A stretch of DNA of 64,000 bases from Roseicella sp. DB1501 (lineage in GTDB: Bacteria; Pseudomonadota; Alphaproteobacteria; Acetobacterales; Acetobacteraceae): the NCBI RefSeq assembly GCF_013112485.1, contig NZ_JABFHG010000002.1, positions 248,001-312,000 of the forward strand. The letters are read 5' to 3'. The notes below the pieces were generated by a model. The model ran no database searches. It saw only the letters and a list, made by a program, of their open reading frames with translations, and was not told the origin of the DNA. Shown in pieces: positions 26,586 through 36,892 of this stretch; the first letter of the stretch is position 1; each line of letters begins with the position of its first letter. A program made the position numbers and the translations under genes.

Positions 26586-27599
26586 ATGCGCCGCCGCCAA
26601 GCCCTGTCCCTGCCTGTCCTGTCCCTGCCCGCCCTGCTGGGGGCGGGCGCGCTGCTGCCGCGGGCCGCCCGAGCCGCGGGTTTCCCCGACCACCCGATCA
26701 CCCTCGTCACCGGCTATGCCCCGGGCGGCAGCACGGACATCGCCGCCCGCATCCTGGCCGACCGCATGCCGATGCATCTCGGGCCGGAGGCGCGGATGCT
26801 GGTCGACAACCGCCCCGGCGCGGCCGGCGTCATCGCCACCGAATGGCTCATGCGCCAGCCGGCGGACGGCCACACGATCATGGTGACCGAGACCGGCGCC
26901 GCCGCCGCCGCGCCGGCCGCCTATATCGGCGGCACGCGCTACGACCCGGTGGCCGATTTCACGCAACTCGGCATCATCAGCACGCCGCCCGGCGTGCTGG
27001 TGGTGACGGAGCGCTTCCCCGGCCGCACCCCGCAGGAGGTGCTGCAGGCGCTGCGCACGGCGCCGCCGGACAAGCTGACCTATGCCAGCTCCGGCGTCGG
27101 CGGCGTGCTGCACCTCCGCGCCGAGATGCTCGCCCGCGCCTTCGGCACCCATTACGTCCATGTCCCCTATCGCAGCGGCGCCCAGATGCTGCAGGCGATC
27201 CTGACCGGGGAGGCGCAATTCGGCGTCGCCGCCCTCGCCTCCGCCACGCCGCTGATGCGCGACGGCAAGGTGCGCGGCATCGCCATGGTCGGCGACCGCC
27301 GCTTCCCGCTCTATCCCGACATCCCGACGCTCGGCGAGCTCGGCGTGCCGGGCTTCGACAATGGCGGCTTCTTCCTGCTGATCGGCCCGCGCGGCATGCC
27401 GGAGCCGGTCGCCCAGACGCTCAACCGGGCCTTGCGCGCGACGCTCGCCGAACCGGTGGTCCGCGACCGGCTGCTGACCGCGGGGCATGAGCCGCCGGCC
27501 GGGCCGAACGACCTCGCCACCGCCCGCGCCTTCATGCAGCGCGAGCTGGAGACCTATCGGGACATCGTCGAGCAGACTGGCATCCGGCTGCAGCCGTGA
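26586..27599 (+). CDS. Bug/TctC-family tripartite transporter binding protein
   Basis: A 337-residue periplasmic binding protein of the Bug (TctC) family, which binds carboxylates and similar small acids for tripartite tricarboxylate transporters. The signal peptide is about the first 30 residues. Family motifs are ITLVTGYAPGGSTDIAARIL, VDNRPGAAGVIATEWL, YASSGVGGVLHLRAEML and VHVPYRSGAQMLQAIL. No TctA/TctB membrane genes are adjacent, as is usual for Bug expansions in this bacterial group. Several hundred ligands are possible, so none is named. It is convergent with the acetyltransferase gene. Confidence 0.88.
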   Translation: MRRRQALSLPVLSLPALLGAGALLPRAARAAGFPDHPITLVTGYAPGGSTDIAARILADRMPMHLGPEARMLVDNRPGAAGVIATEWLMRQPADGHTIMVTETGAAAAAPAAYIGGTRYDPVADFTQLGIISTPPGVLVVTERFPGRTPQEVLQALRTAPPDKLTYASSGVGGVLHLRAEMLARAFGTHYVHVPYRSGAQMLQAILTGEAQFGVAALASATPLMRDGKVRGIAMVGDRRFPLYPDIPTLGELGVPGFDNGGFFLLIGPRGMPEPVAQTLNRALRATLAEPVVRDRLLTAGHEPPAGPNDLATARAFMQRELETYRDIVEQTGIRLQP

Positions 27600-27612
27600 T
27601 CGGGCGGGAAGG

Positions 27613-28143
27613 TCAGTCCGTGCGGAGGCTCTCGTAGACCACCATGCGGCGCCCACGATACTGGAAGGCGTCGCATTCCCGCATGCCGATCTCCTGCAGG
27701 ACGGCGCGCGAGGCGAGGTTCTCCTCCCAGGCGACGGCGATGATCCGGTCGAGCCCGGCGCGATGGCCGAATTGCAGCCCGGCCCGCGCCGCCTCCCGCG
27801 CATAGCCCTTGCCGCGGCATTCCGGCCAGAGGGCGAAGCGCATCGCCACGCCGCGCCCGTCCGGCCGCTCCATCAGCCCGGCGATGCCGAGGAACTCGCC
27901 CGTCTCGGTCAGGTAGACGCACCAGGTGCCGTAGCCGCGCACCTGCCAGAACTCGATGTCGTCCTCCAGCTCCTCGCGCGTCCGCTCCTCCGAGCGCGTG
28001 CCATGCAGCATGAGCTCGAAGACGCGGGGATCGGATTTCAGCCGGATGAGGTCCGGCAGGTTCTCCTTGCCCGGCGGCACCAGCGTCAGCCGCGGCGTGC
28101 GGACGAGGCGGCCGGGCAGCGGGATGGGCAGCGCGTGCCGCAT
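27613..28143 (-). CDS. GNAT-family N-acetyltransferase (RimJ-like)
   Basis: A 176-residue acetyl-CoA-dependent acyltransferase of the RimJ/RimL-like Acetyltransf_3 group. Landmarks are the N-terminal RLVRTPRLTLVPPGKENL, FEFWxx-like DIEFWQVRGYGTWCVYL, GIAGLMERPDG and the acetyl-CoA loop ECRGKGYAREA. A C-terminal ENLASRAVLQEIGM is typical. In this group substrates are protein N-termini, amino acids or drugs; nothing here chooses among them. ATG 28143 is used. Confidence 0.85.
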   Translation of the reverse strand: MRHALPIPLPGRLVRTPRLTLVPPGKENLPDLIRLKSDPRVFELMLHGTRSEERTREELEDDIEFWQVRGYGTWCVYLTETGEFLGIAGLMERPDGRGVAMRFALWPECRGKGYAREAARAGLQFGHRAGLDRIIAVAWEENLASRAVLQEIGMRECDAFQYRGRRMVVYESLRTD

Positions 28144-28254
28144 CGCCGGGCCCTAGGGCCGCTCCCCGCCGGGCGGCACCGCCCGATGGGGTGACGCTGC
28201 CCTGGGGGCGACGGGCCGGGACAGCGGCCTTGAACCGGTCGGCACGAACGGGCC

Positions 28255-29934
<1,680 letters not shown>

Positions 29935-29972
29935 GCGCTGAATCCTGGGGGCTTGGGGGTTGCGGGCTTTCT

Positions 29973-30022
29973 AGAGCAGATCGCCGCGGCGCGGAAACGC
30001 CCGGGGGCATGAATCTCCCCGG
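29973..30022 (+). repeat. dispersed intergenic repeat family A, copy A4 (first half, degenerate)
   Basis: AGAGCAGATCGCCGCGG and the following 33 bases match the first half of copies A1 to A3 in the same orientation, including the AACGCCCGG and TGAATC positions. The second hairpin is missing. It lies between ettA and the HNH gene. Confidence 0.65.
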
Positions 30023-30054
30023 CCAGGCGCGGCGCCGCGCCTCAGCGGCCCAAC

Positions 30055-30390
30055 TCAGCGACTGCGGCGCCTGGCCCGGCGGGTCGGGGCGTGGAAGCCG
30101 TCGGGCTTGCCCCGGAGCCAGCCGAGGAAGCGGGCGATTTCCGGCTCGGCCCGCAGGCTGGCGATGTCGGACAGGCGGCGCGCCAGCTCGGCCTCCGAGA
30201 AGCGGGCATGGATCGCGCTGTGGCAGATCTGGTGCAGCCGCACCGTGCCGAGCCGCGCCCCGCCCTTCAGCCGCGGCACCAGATGGTGGCGGCTCGACCG
30301 GGTGCCGGGCGGGATCGGCCGCTCGCAGAGCGGGCAGAGGGGCGGCGCCGCCTCGGGTCGCGGCGCTGTCTGGCGGGAGGGACGAGGCAT
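30055..30390 (-). CDS. HNH nuclease-domain protein
   Basis: A 111-residue protein with a compact HNH/zinc-ribbon nuclease core. A CPLCERP knuckle is followed by SSRHHLVPRLKGG (the first His pair), LHQICHSAIHARFSE (with Cys and His ligands), and a basic C-terminal tail (RRARRRSR). Short free-standing HNH proteins of this kind are common and mostly uncharacterised. They may nick DNA or belong to repair or restriction pathways. There is no methyltransferase or phage gene nearby. ATG 30390 is preceded by GGGAGGGACGAG. Confidence 0.8.
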   Translation of the reverse strand: MPRPSRQTAPRPEAAPPLCPLCERPIPPGTRSSRHHLVPRLKGGARLGTVRLHQICHSAIHARFSEAELARRLSDIASLRAEPEIARFLGWLRGKPDGFHAPTRRARRRSR

Positions 30391-30439
30391 GCGCGGCCCT
30401 GCATCTGGGGCCGGCTGGCTGGCCCCGCTACCCCTCCCC

Positions 30440-31432
30440 TCAGCCGAGGGTGATGCCCGCCTCCCGGATCACCTGCTCGCAGAGGCCGCGTTGCGCCTCC
30501 AGCCAGCGGCGGAACTCGGCCGGCGAATTGCCCAGCATGATGGCGCCGGAGGCATCCATGCGCTGCCGCACCCCCGGGTCGCGGACGGCCTGCCCGATCA
30601 CCGCGGCCAGGCGGTCGATGATCGGCGCCGGCGTGCCGGCGGCGGCGAAGACGCCGTTCCAGTCGCTCAGGTCGAAGCCGGGGAAGCCGCTCTCGGCGAG
30701 GGTCGGGACATCCGGCAGGGTCGGCACCCGCTCGAGGCTGGTGACGGCGAGGATCCGCGCCTGCCCGGCCTGCACCGGCGGCCGGATGGAGTTGGTGGTG
30801 ATGATGACGGCATCGACCACCCCGGCGGCGATATCCCGTGCCGCATCGGCGCCGCCGCGATAGGGCGTGTGCACCAGCCGGATGCCGGCCTGCTTCTGAA
30901 AGGCCTCGCCGGCCAGATGCGCCATGCCCGCGGCGGGCGGCGTGCCGTAGCTGATGCTGCCCGGCCTCGCCCTGGCGAGGGCGATGAACTCCTGGATCGT
31001 CCGCGCCGGGAAGTCCCGCTTCACCGCGATCACCTGCGGGAAGAGGCAGAATTGCGAGACCGGGACGAAAGCGGTGCGGTAGTCGAAGCCGAGATCCTTC
31101 ATCAGGGCGGGATTGGTGAGCTGGTTCGCGGCATCGACGAGGAAGGTGTAGCCGTCATGCGGCGATTGCAGCGTGGCATTGGCCGCGATCACCGCATTGC
31201 CGCCGGTGCGGTTCTCGATCACCACGGACTGGCCGAGGATCTCCCCCATCTTCTGCCCGCAGGTGCGGGCAGCGGTATCCGCAGCGCCGCCGGCGGCGAA
31301 GGCGACGATCAGCCGCAACGGCCGGTTCGGCCAATCGTCCTTTCCTTGGGCTTCTCTGTTCTGGGCCCGGGCGTGGAGAGCGGACGAGGCCAGCGCCAGG
31401 CCGAGCGCCGCCCGGCGTCCGAGGCGGATCAC
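30440..31432 (-). CDS. Bug/TctC-family binding protein, coupled to leuD
   Basis: A 330-residue periplasmic carboxylate-type binding protein with a signal sequence (LGRRAALGLALASSALHARAQ). Family motifs are LRLIVAFAAGGAADTAARTC, VIENRTGGNAVIAANATL, YGTPPAAGMAHLAGEAFQ and VHTPYRGGADAARDIAAG. Its GTG start (31432) overlaps the leuD stop as GTGA, so its translation is coupled to the isomerase subunit. That ties an uptake receptor to the enzymes upstream and suggests the ligand is their substrate or a precursor. This link is inference. No TctAB genes are near. Confidence 0.88.
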   Translation of the reverse strand: MIRLGRRAALGLALASSALHARAQNREAQGKDDWPNRPLRLIVAFAAGGAADTAARTCGQKMGEILGQSVVIENRTGGNAVIAANATLQSPHDGYTFLVDAANQLTNPALMKDLGFDYRTAFVPVSQFCLFPQVIAVKRDFPARTIQEFIALARARPGSISYGTPPAAGMAHLAGEAFQKQAGIRLVHTPYRGGADAARDIAAGVVDAVIITTNSIRPPVQAGQARILAVTSLERVPTLPDVPTLAESGFPGFDLSDWNGVFAAAGTPAPIIDRLAAVIGQAVRDPGVRQRMDASGAIMLGNSPAEFRRWLEAQRGLCEQVIREAGITLG

Positions 31433-32031
31433 AGCCGGTTCTCGCGCCCGTAGCGCCGCTCGAAGGCGGCGATCTCCTCCTCATAGCCGGCGGTAAGGCC
31501 GAAATCGTCCAGCCCCTCGAGCAGGCAATGCTTGGCGAAGGGATCGATCTCGAAGCCATGCACCGTGCCATCCGGCGCGGTGACGGTCTGGGCGGGCAGG
31601 TCGACGGCGATGCGGGCGCCGGGCCCGGCCTCCAGCATGGCCATGATCGCGTCCACCGCCTCGGCCGGCAGTACCACCGGCAGAAGCCCGTTCTTGGTGC
31701 CGTTGTTGCGGAAGATGTCGCCGAAGCTCGGCGCGATGGCGCAGCGGAAGCCGGCATCGAAGAGCGCCCAGACGGCGCTCTCGCGCGAGCTGCCGCAGGC
31801 GAAATTGCGGCCGGCGACGATGATCCGCGCCGGCTGCCAGGCAGGCCGGTTCAGCGGGAAATCCGGGTCCTGGCCACCCTCCGGCAGCCGCCGGGCATCG
31901 TGGAAGAGGAACTGCGCGTGGTCCACCTCCCGCGGGCGGGAGAGGAAGCGTGCCGGGATGATGCGGTCGGTGTCGATGTTCGGCTGCGGCAGCGGCACCG
32001 CGACGGCATCGAACTGGCGGAAGGCCTCCAT
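31429..32031 (-). CDS. leuD: 3-isopropylmalate dehydratase small subunit (or related acid hydratase)
   Basis: Swivelling small subunit of the aconitase-family LeuCD enzyme, 200 residues, the usual bacterial length. Motifs are VAVPLPQPNIDTDRIIPARFL, AGRNFACGSSRESAVWAL and APSFGDIFRNNGTKNGLLPV. ATG 32031 lies four bases after the leuC stop. An in-frame start ten codons upstream lies inside leuC. The gene is followed by an overlapping Bug binding protein. No leuB or leuA accompanies it, and the two genes upstream are an oxidoreductase and a lactonase. A catabolic hydratase for another 2-alkylmalate-like acid is therefore possible. Confidence 0.9.
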   Translation of the reverse strand: MEAFRQFDAVAVPLPQPNIDTDRIIPARFLSRPREVDHAQFLFHDARRLPEGGQDPDFPLNRPAWQPARIIVAGRNFACGSSRESAVWALFDAGFRCAIAPSFGDIFRNNGTKNGLLPVVLPAEAVDAIMAMLEAGPGARIAVDLPAQTVTAPDGTVHGFEIDPFAKHCLLEGLDDFGLTAGYEEEIAAFERRYGRENRL

Positions 32032-32035
32032 GGCG

Positions 32036-33448
32036 TCAGCCCTCCAGCAGCCGGCGGACATCGGTGAAGCGGCCGGTGACCGCGGCGGCGGCGGCCATGG
32101 CCGGGCTCAGCAGATGGGTCCGCGCGCCGGGCCCCTGGCGCCCGACGAAATTGCGGTTGGAGGTGGAGGCCACCCGCTCGCCCGGCGCGGCGATGTCGCC
32201 ATTGGTGCCGAGGCACATGGAGCAGCCGGGCTCGCGCCAGGCGAAGCCGGCGGCGCGGAAGACCTCGTGCAGCCCCTCCGCCTCGGCCTGGCGCTTCACC
32301 GGCTCGCTGCCCGGCACCACCCAGGCGGTGACGCCCGGCGCCACCTTGCGGCCGGCGGCGACGGCGGCGGCGGCCCGCAGGTCCTCGATCCGCGAATTGG
32401 TGCAGCTGCCGATAAAGGCGCGGTCGATGGCGATGTCGGTCAGCCGGGTGCCGGGGGCGAGGCCCATATAGTCCAGCATGCGCCGCATCTGCGCCCGCCG
32501 CTCGGCATCCGGCGCCGTCTCCGGATCGGGGATGGCGCCGTCGATGGGCAGCGCATCCTCCGGGCTGTTGCCCCAGGTGACCATGGGCTGGATCGCATCG
32601 CCATCCAGCGTGACCTCGGTGTCGAAGGCGGCGCCGGCATCGCTCGGCAGTTCGCGCCAGCGCGTCACCGCGGCCTCCCAATCGGCGCCTCTCGGCGAGT
32701 AGGGACGGCCCTCGAGATAGGCATAGGTGGTCTCGTCCGGCGCCACCATGCCGGCGCGGCCGCCAGCCTCGATCGACATGTTGCAGAGGGTGAGACGCCC
32801 CTCCATCGACAGGCTGCGGATGGCGCTGCCGGCATATTCGATGGCATGCCCGGTCGCGCCGGCGGCGCCGATGCGGGCGATGATGGCGAGGATCACATCC
32901 TTGCCCGTCACCTGCGGCCCGAGGCGGCCCTCGACGGTGATGCGCATGGTCCGCGGCTTGCGCTGCCAAAGCGTCTGCGTCGCCAGCACATGCGCCACCT
33001 CGGTGCTGCCGATGCCGAAGGCGAGCGCGCCGAGCGCGCCATGCGTCGAGGTATGGCTGTCGCCGCAGACCATCAGCAGGCCGGGCTGGGAGAGGCCGGT
33101 CTCCGGCCCCACCACATGCACGATGCCCTGGTTCGGATCGCCGAGGCCGAATCGTCGGATGCCGTGCTCGGCGGTGTTGCGGGCGAGCTTCTCCACCATC
33201 TCGCGGTGGCGCGGATCCTCGATCTCCTCCACCCGCCGCCCCGCGGTCGAGACGTAATGGTCGGGGGTGGCGAAGATCCGCTCCGGGGCCCAGGGCTTCA
33301 GGCCGCGGCGGCGCAGCACGTCGAAGGCGGTGGCGCCGCCATCATGCAGCAGGTGGCGGCCGACATAGAGCAGCGTCTGGCCATCCTCGCGCTCCAGCAC
33401 GCGGTGGCGGGACCAGATCTTCTCGAACAGCGTGCGTGGCGCGTCCAT
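32036..33448 (-). CDS. leuC: 3-isopropylmalate dehydratase large subunit (or related acid hydratase)
   Basis: Iron-sulfur large subunit of the aconitase-family isomerase, 470 residues. Cluster ligands are visible in [12 protein letters not shown] and [11 protein letters not shown], and the substrate and cluster region in [21 protein letters not shown] and [14 protein letters not shown]. It is of the bacterial LeuC length rather than the shorter homoaconitase-type. ATG 33448 is chosen because GGAGGG lies at correct spacing. The ATG two codons earlier directly abuts that site. It is co-directional with the lactonase 31 bases upstream and with leuD four bases downstream. Confidence 0.92.
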   Translation of the reverse strand: MDAPRTLFEKIWSRHRVLEREDGQTLLYVGRHLLHDGGATAFDVLRRRGLKPWAPERIFATPDHYVSTAGRRVEEIEDPRHREMVEKLARNTAEHGIRRFGLGDPNQGIVHVVGPETGLSQPGLLMVCGDSHTSTHGALGALAFGIGSTEVAHVLATQTLWQRKPRTMRITVEGRLGPQVTGKDVILAIIARIGAAGATGHAIEYAGSAIRSLSMEGRLTLCNMSIEAGGRAGMVAPDETTYAYLEGRPYSPRGADWEAAVTRWRELPSDAGAAFDTEVTLDGDAIQPMVTWGNSPEDALPIDGAIPDPETAPDAERRAQMRRMLDYMGLAPGTRLTDIAIDRAFIGSCTNSRIEDLRAAAAVAAGRKVAPGVTAWVVPGSEPVKRQAEAEGLHEVFRAAGFAWREPGCSMCLGTNGDIAAPGERVASTSNRNFVGRQGPGARTHLLSPAMAAAAAVTGRFTDVRRLLEG

Positions 33449-33479
33449 GCGCATCCCTCCCCAGCTTCGGTGCCGCCGC

Positions 33480-34271
33480 TCAGGCGGCCGGCTCCCGGTC
33501 CAGCCGCACCGCGACGCCCTCGAGCCCCGGCACCGCCGGGTGGCGCTGCATCACCAGCGGATCATGGCCCGGGACGATGTGGCGCGGATCGGGCGCCAGG
33601 GCGCGCAGCCGGTCGAAGCCCTCCAGCATGTCGCCGACATGGAAGGCGGTGGTGAAGGGCCGCTTCGCCTCGAGGTTCTCGTAGAAATGCGTGACGTCGG
33701 AGGCGATCACCACCCGGCCCCGCGCGGTCTCCACCGTCACGCATTGCAGGCCCATGGAATGCCCGCCCATCGCGTGCAGGCGGAGGCCCGGCGCCAGCTC
33801 GGCATCGCCGTCATGGAACACCACGCGGTCGGCGAAGGTCATGCGGACGATGCCGGCGACATCCTCCACCTCGAAGGAATGCCGCAGGCGGTGGTGGCAC
33901 ATGTAGCGGCCGGTCGCGTAGCGCATCTCCTCTTCCTGCAGGTGGAAGCGCGCGCGGGGGAATTTGTGGAAGCTGCCGACATGGTCGTAGTGCAGGTGGC
34001 TGATGATGACATCCTCCACCGCATCCGGCTCGATGCCGAGCAGCCGCAACCCCTCGACCGGGCAGCGGAGGTAGGTGCGGCGACGCCGGGCGGCGACCTC
34101 GGCGGTGAAGCCGGTATCGATCACCCAGGCGCGGCCATCGCCGACCGCCACCCAGACGAAATAGTCCATGGGCATCGGCGCGTCATGCGGGTCGCCGCCG
34201 ATGAAATGCTCCTGCCGCTTCGCCTCGCGGGTGGCGTAGCGCAGCGCGTAGAGCTCGTAGCAGGTGGTCAT
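33480..34271 (-). CDS. metallo-beta-lactamase-fold lactonase (AHL lactonase family)
   Basis: A 263-residue zinc hydrolase of the N-acyl-homoserine-lactonase-like family. The metal motif HxHxDH appears as [11 protein letters not shown], with further ligands in [20 protein letters not shown] and VPGHDPLVM. Relatives open homoserine lactones or other lactones. In this operon, between a hydroxyacid dehydrogenase and LeuCD, an organic-acid lactone is as likely a substrate as a quorum signal. ATG 34271 has GGGAGG upstream. The dehydrogenase gene ends 36 bases before it. Confidence 0.87.
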   Translation of the reverse strand: MTTCYELYALRYATREAKRQEHFIGGDPHDAPMPMDYFVWVAVGDGRAWVIDTGFTAEVAARRRRTYLRCPVEGLRLLGIEPDAVEDVIISHLHYDHVGSFHKFPRARFHLQEEEMRYATGRYMCHHRLRHSFEVEDVAGIVRMTFADRVVFHDGDAELAPGLRLHAMGGHSMGLQCVTVETARGRVVIASDVTHFYENLEAKRPFTTAFHVGDMLEGFDRLRALAPDPRHIVPGHDPLVMQRHPAVPGLEGVAVRLDREPAA

Positions 34272-34307
34272 GCGCCCGGCCTCCCCTCCCGCCGCAGCAT
34301 CCGGCGC

Positions 34308-35240
34308 TCAGCCCTTGTCGGCATCGAGCACCGCCTGCACGGCGGCCGGATCGGCGGCGATCGTCACGCCGGCCCGCTCGGTCTGCAGCTTCATCGGGAT
34401 GCGGGAATCGAGATGCCCCCAGCCGCGCGCCATCGCCTCGTTCATCTCCTCGAGCGTGAGCTGGCAGAAGCGCATCGGCACGCCGAGCTCCCGCCCGAGC
34501 GAGGTGGCGAGCGTGACATCCTTATGCGCCAGCTTGAGCGCGAAGGCCGGCGGGTCGTAGCGATCGACCAGGAACTGGTCGACGAGGCGGTCGAAGGTCC
34601 GCCGCCGCCCGAGCGCGCCCTGGCGCACCGCCTGCCACAGCGCCAGCGGCTCCATGCCGGCCTTCACCCCCATGGAGAAGACCTCGGCCATCGCCGTCTG
34701 GATCGCGTAGCCGGCCATGTTGTGGACCAGCTTCGCCACCGTCGCGCTGCCGATCGGCCCGATATAGGCCGCCTGGTCGCCGATGGCGTCGAGCACCGTC
34801 TTGTGCCGGTCATAGACCGCGCGGTCGCCGCCGACCCAGATGGCGAGCTTGCCGGTCTCGGCGCCCTTCGGGCCGCCCGAGACCGGCGCGTCGAAGCCGT
34901 GCGCGCCCTTCTCGGCCAGCGCGTCGTGCACGCGCTGCATCAGCGTCCGGCTGTTGGTGGAGAGGTCGAAATAGGCGAGGCCCGGCCGCGCCCCGGCCAG
35001 AAGGCCATCCTCGCCGAAGACCACGGCCTCCACCTCGGCCGGTCCGGGCAGGCTGGTGAAGACGACGTCGCAGCGCTCGGCGATCTCGCGCGGCGTGGCG
35101 GCCCATTCGGCGCCGTTCTCGATATGCCGCGCCGCCGCCTCGCGCCGGGCATCGAGCACGACCAGCCGGTACTGCGACTTCTGCAGGTTGGCCGCCATGA
35201 AGGCGCCCATGGTGCCGAGCCCGATGAAACCGATCCGCAT
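34308..35240 (-). CDS. 3-hydroxyisobutyrate dehydrogenase-family oxidoreductase
   Basis: NAD(P)-dependent beta-hydroxyacid dehydrogenase, 310 residues. The Rossmann motif is IGFIGLGTMGAFMAANL, the substrate motif FDAPVSGGPKGAETGKLAIWVGG, and the catalytic Lys lies in GSATVAKLVHNMAGY. Family substrates include 3-hydroxyisobutyrate, tartronate semialdehyde and 2-(hydroxymethyl)glutarate. It is the first gene of the operon that continues with lactonase, LeuC, LeuD and a Bug protein. ATG 35240 is preceded by GGGGGGAGAA. An upstream in-frame extension of 61 codons is not supported. Confidence 0.88.
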   Translation of the reverse strand: MRIGFIGLGTMGAFMAANLQKSQYRLVVLDARREAAARHIENGAEWAATPREIAERCDVVFTSLPGPAEVEAVVFGEDGLLAGARPGLAYFDLSTNSRTLMQRVHDALAEKGAHGFDAPVSGGPKGAETGKLAIWVGGDRAVYDRHKTVLDAIGDQAAYIGPIGSATVAKLVHNMAGYAIQTAMAEVFSMGVKAGMEPLALWQAVRQGALGRRRTFDRLVDQFLVDRYDPPAFALKLAHKDVTLATSLGRELGVPMRFCQLTLEEMNEAMARGWGHLDSRIPMKLQTERAGVTIAADPAAVQAVLDADKG

Positions 35241-35618
35241 GGATTCTCCCCCCTTACCTTCCGTCACCTGCCGGCGCCGCCGTCGCAATCCAGCCGGCGC
35301 GTCGCGGCGCGGGCCTGGACCGACAGTCGGACGGGCATGGGATGTCGAAGCCGGGGAGCGCGGCGCCGCGAAGCTCCGCCGACAGCCGGGACGGAGCGGC
35401 GTCGAGCGGGGCAGATCGGCCATGCCGATGGCATGCGCGCATCAGTGACGATCCCTCCCGGGCCGGCCTTCGCGGGCCGGCACGGGAAGCGATCCTAGGT
35501 CATTCGACCGTCCCCGCAAGCCGGCAACCACGAGGGCCCCGGCGCGGGAGGCAGGGAGGGAGGGCCGATGGCGCGGCGGCCAAGCCCGGCTTCGGGCACG
35601 GGCCGGCCGCCACCCGCG
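35241..35618. other. 378-base intergenic region with a GC hairpin
   Basis: This region holds the presumed promoter of the five-gene operon and the downstream flank of the 114-residue gene. A perfect 7-bp inverted repeat, GCCGGCC (35462-35468) and GGCCGGC (35475-35481), with a six-base loop could act as a transcript end for neither or either side; there is no T-run. I saw no coding sequence or promoter motif I trust. Confidence 0.35.
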
Positions 35619-35963
35619 TCACCAGGCCTCGTTGTCCTCCAGCGATCCGTGGCGGCCGAGCGTCAGGCGCTCCTCCGCGCCGCCGATGGAGGTGGCGAGA
35701 TCGCGCATCGTCTCGATGGTCTCGTGACCCAGCGGAAAATCCTCGGCGAGGAGGTAGTCCGCCACATGGAAGACCTGCGCGACCTCCGGCCCGAGGAGCA
35801 CGCCCTTCTGCTGCAGCATCCCGACCAGCGTCCCGAGGGTCAGGGCGATGGCATTGATCTGCTGCTGGTGCGGGTGATCCATCGCGGAGACGCCCGTCGA
35901 GAGATCAGCCATGGAGAAGGATCCTCCAGGCATGGATTGCGGCAAGGAAACCTCCATGGTCAT
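35619..35963 (-). CDS. small hypothetical protein
   Basis: I do not recognise this family. The 114-residue product is acidic and largely helical by eye: a helix INAIALTLGTLVGMLQQKG, then PEVAQVFHVADYLLAE, then HETIETMRDLATSI. It has no signal peptide or membrane segment. Two starts are possible: ATG 35963 with GGGAAAAG upstream, or ATG 35912 with GGAGG at good spacing, which gives 97 residues. The region just upstream (35970-36060) is clearly less GC-rich than the rest of the window, which would fit a strong promoter or recent acquisition. Confidence 0.55.
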   Translation of the reverse strand: MTMEVSLPQSMPGGSFSMADLSTGVSAMDHPHQQQINAIALTLGTLVGMLQQKGVLLGPEVAQVFHVADYLLAEDFPLGHETIETMRDLATSIGGAEERLTLGRHGSLEDNEAW

Positions 35964-36193
35964 GTCTTTTCCCGGCGTATCTGTTCGTTACAATATTGAC
36001 AGAAGTTAGCGCCGCGACGGTGCACAAGAACTTGAGCTTGTTACGAATAGTGATCGCAGTCACAGGACGTCGTCCCGGACACCGCGACCCGTCGCCGAAT
36101 GTGGTCCGCTCGACATGCGGAACGCGCGCAGCATGCCGTGGCCGGGCCCCTACGCGGCGCCGCCGGCATGACGCATGATCTTCGGCCGGGCGC

Positions 36194-36631
36194 TCAGCGC
36201 TCGGCGCCGGCCCGCCGCCTCGCCTGCGTCCGGTCGAAGCCGATGGGCACGACCTCGACGCGCGCCTTGCCCTTGGTCTTGATCCCGAGCGCCCGGCTGG
36301 CGCCGCGCGACAGATCGATCAGCACGCGGCTGCCCGGCACCGTGGTGTCCGTGATGGTGACGGCGACGCTCTTCCGCGTCTCCAGATCGGTGACGCGGAC
36401 ACGGGTCCCGAGCGGGAAATGCACGCTGGCGGCGGTCCTCGCCGATGCATCGAAGGGCCGCCCGTTCGCCATGGTCTGGCCCTGGCGATCCTCGCCATAC
36501 CAAACGGCGATGCCGCGCCTGGCCGCGCCATGCCTGGCCGGCTTGCCGGACCGGGCCCAGGCCGTTGCGGGCGTCGTGGCGAGGACGGCAAGCAGTGTGG
36601 AACGGGCGAGGTCTCTGCGATGCACCGGCAT
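36194..36631 (-). CDS. RlpA-like double-psi beta-barrel protein, divergent
   Basis: A 145-residue exported protein with a signal peptide (STLLAVLATTPATAWA) and one RlpA-type double-psi beta-barrel: VWYGEDRQGQTMANGRPFDA, FPLGTRVRVTDLETRKSVAV and VLIDLSRGASRALGI. RlpA proteins are septal lytic transglycosylases or peptidoglycan binders. Two normally conserved places differ: TAAH reads TAAS, and the NDRGP loop reads TDTTVP. Catalytic activity is therefore doubtful. There is no SPOR domain. ATG 36631. Confidence 0.78.
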   Translation of the reverse strand: MPVHRRDLARSTLLAVLATTPATAWARSGKPARHGAARRGIAVWYGEDRQGQTMANGRPFDASARTAASVHFPLGTRVRVTDLETRKSVAVTITDTTVPGSRVLIDLSRGASRALGIKTKGKARVEVVPIGFDRTQARRRAGAER

Positions 36632-36773
36632 CTCCGTCGTTTGGGCGCCGGACTTTGGCCGTGCGACGGCCGTCTGTCACGCTGCCGCGATGCCGTCGTC
36701 GCGCGATGCCGAGGATGCCTCAGCATTCGGCAATTCTGCATGCGTGGTCACAGTTTTTTCTGGCATGCAACCC

Positions 36774-36892
36774 AGAGCAGATCGCGGGAGGGCATGAACG
36801 CCCAGACGTGTGACTCTGCTCTGAAAACAAAAGGCTACAGCGGAATGCGTTCAAGATTGGACGCAATCCGCTGCAGGGCCGCGATCCGCTCT
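36774..36892 (+). repeat. dispersed intergenic repeat family A, copy A3 (complete, with terminal inverted repeats)
   Basis: The most complete copy, 119 bases. Its ends are imperfect terminal inverted repeats, AGAGCAGATCGCGG (36774-36787) and CCGCGATCCGCTCT (36879-36892), matching at 13 of 14 positions. Inside are AGAGCAGA paired with TCTGCTCT (36815-36822), the palindromic GGGCATGAACGCCC, and a second hairpin with arms 36835-36850 and 36861-36876 (14 of 16 paired). Its right end contributes two bases of the TAG stop of the neighbouring Bug gene. The form is that of a small MITE-like or REP-like element. Confidence 0.85.

Noticed and set aside
31429-35240. Assignment of the LeuCD operon to nicotinate breakdown (dimethylmalate dehydratase with a hydroxymethylglutarate dehydrogenase)
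   Set aside because: LeuC and LeuD have the length and motifs of ordinary bacterial isopropylmalate isomerase, and no other gene of that pathway is nearby.
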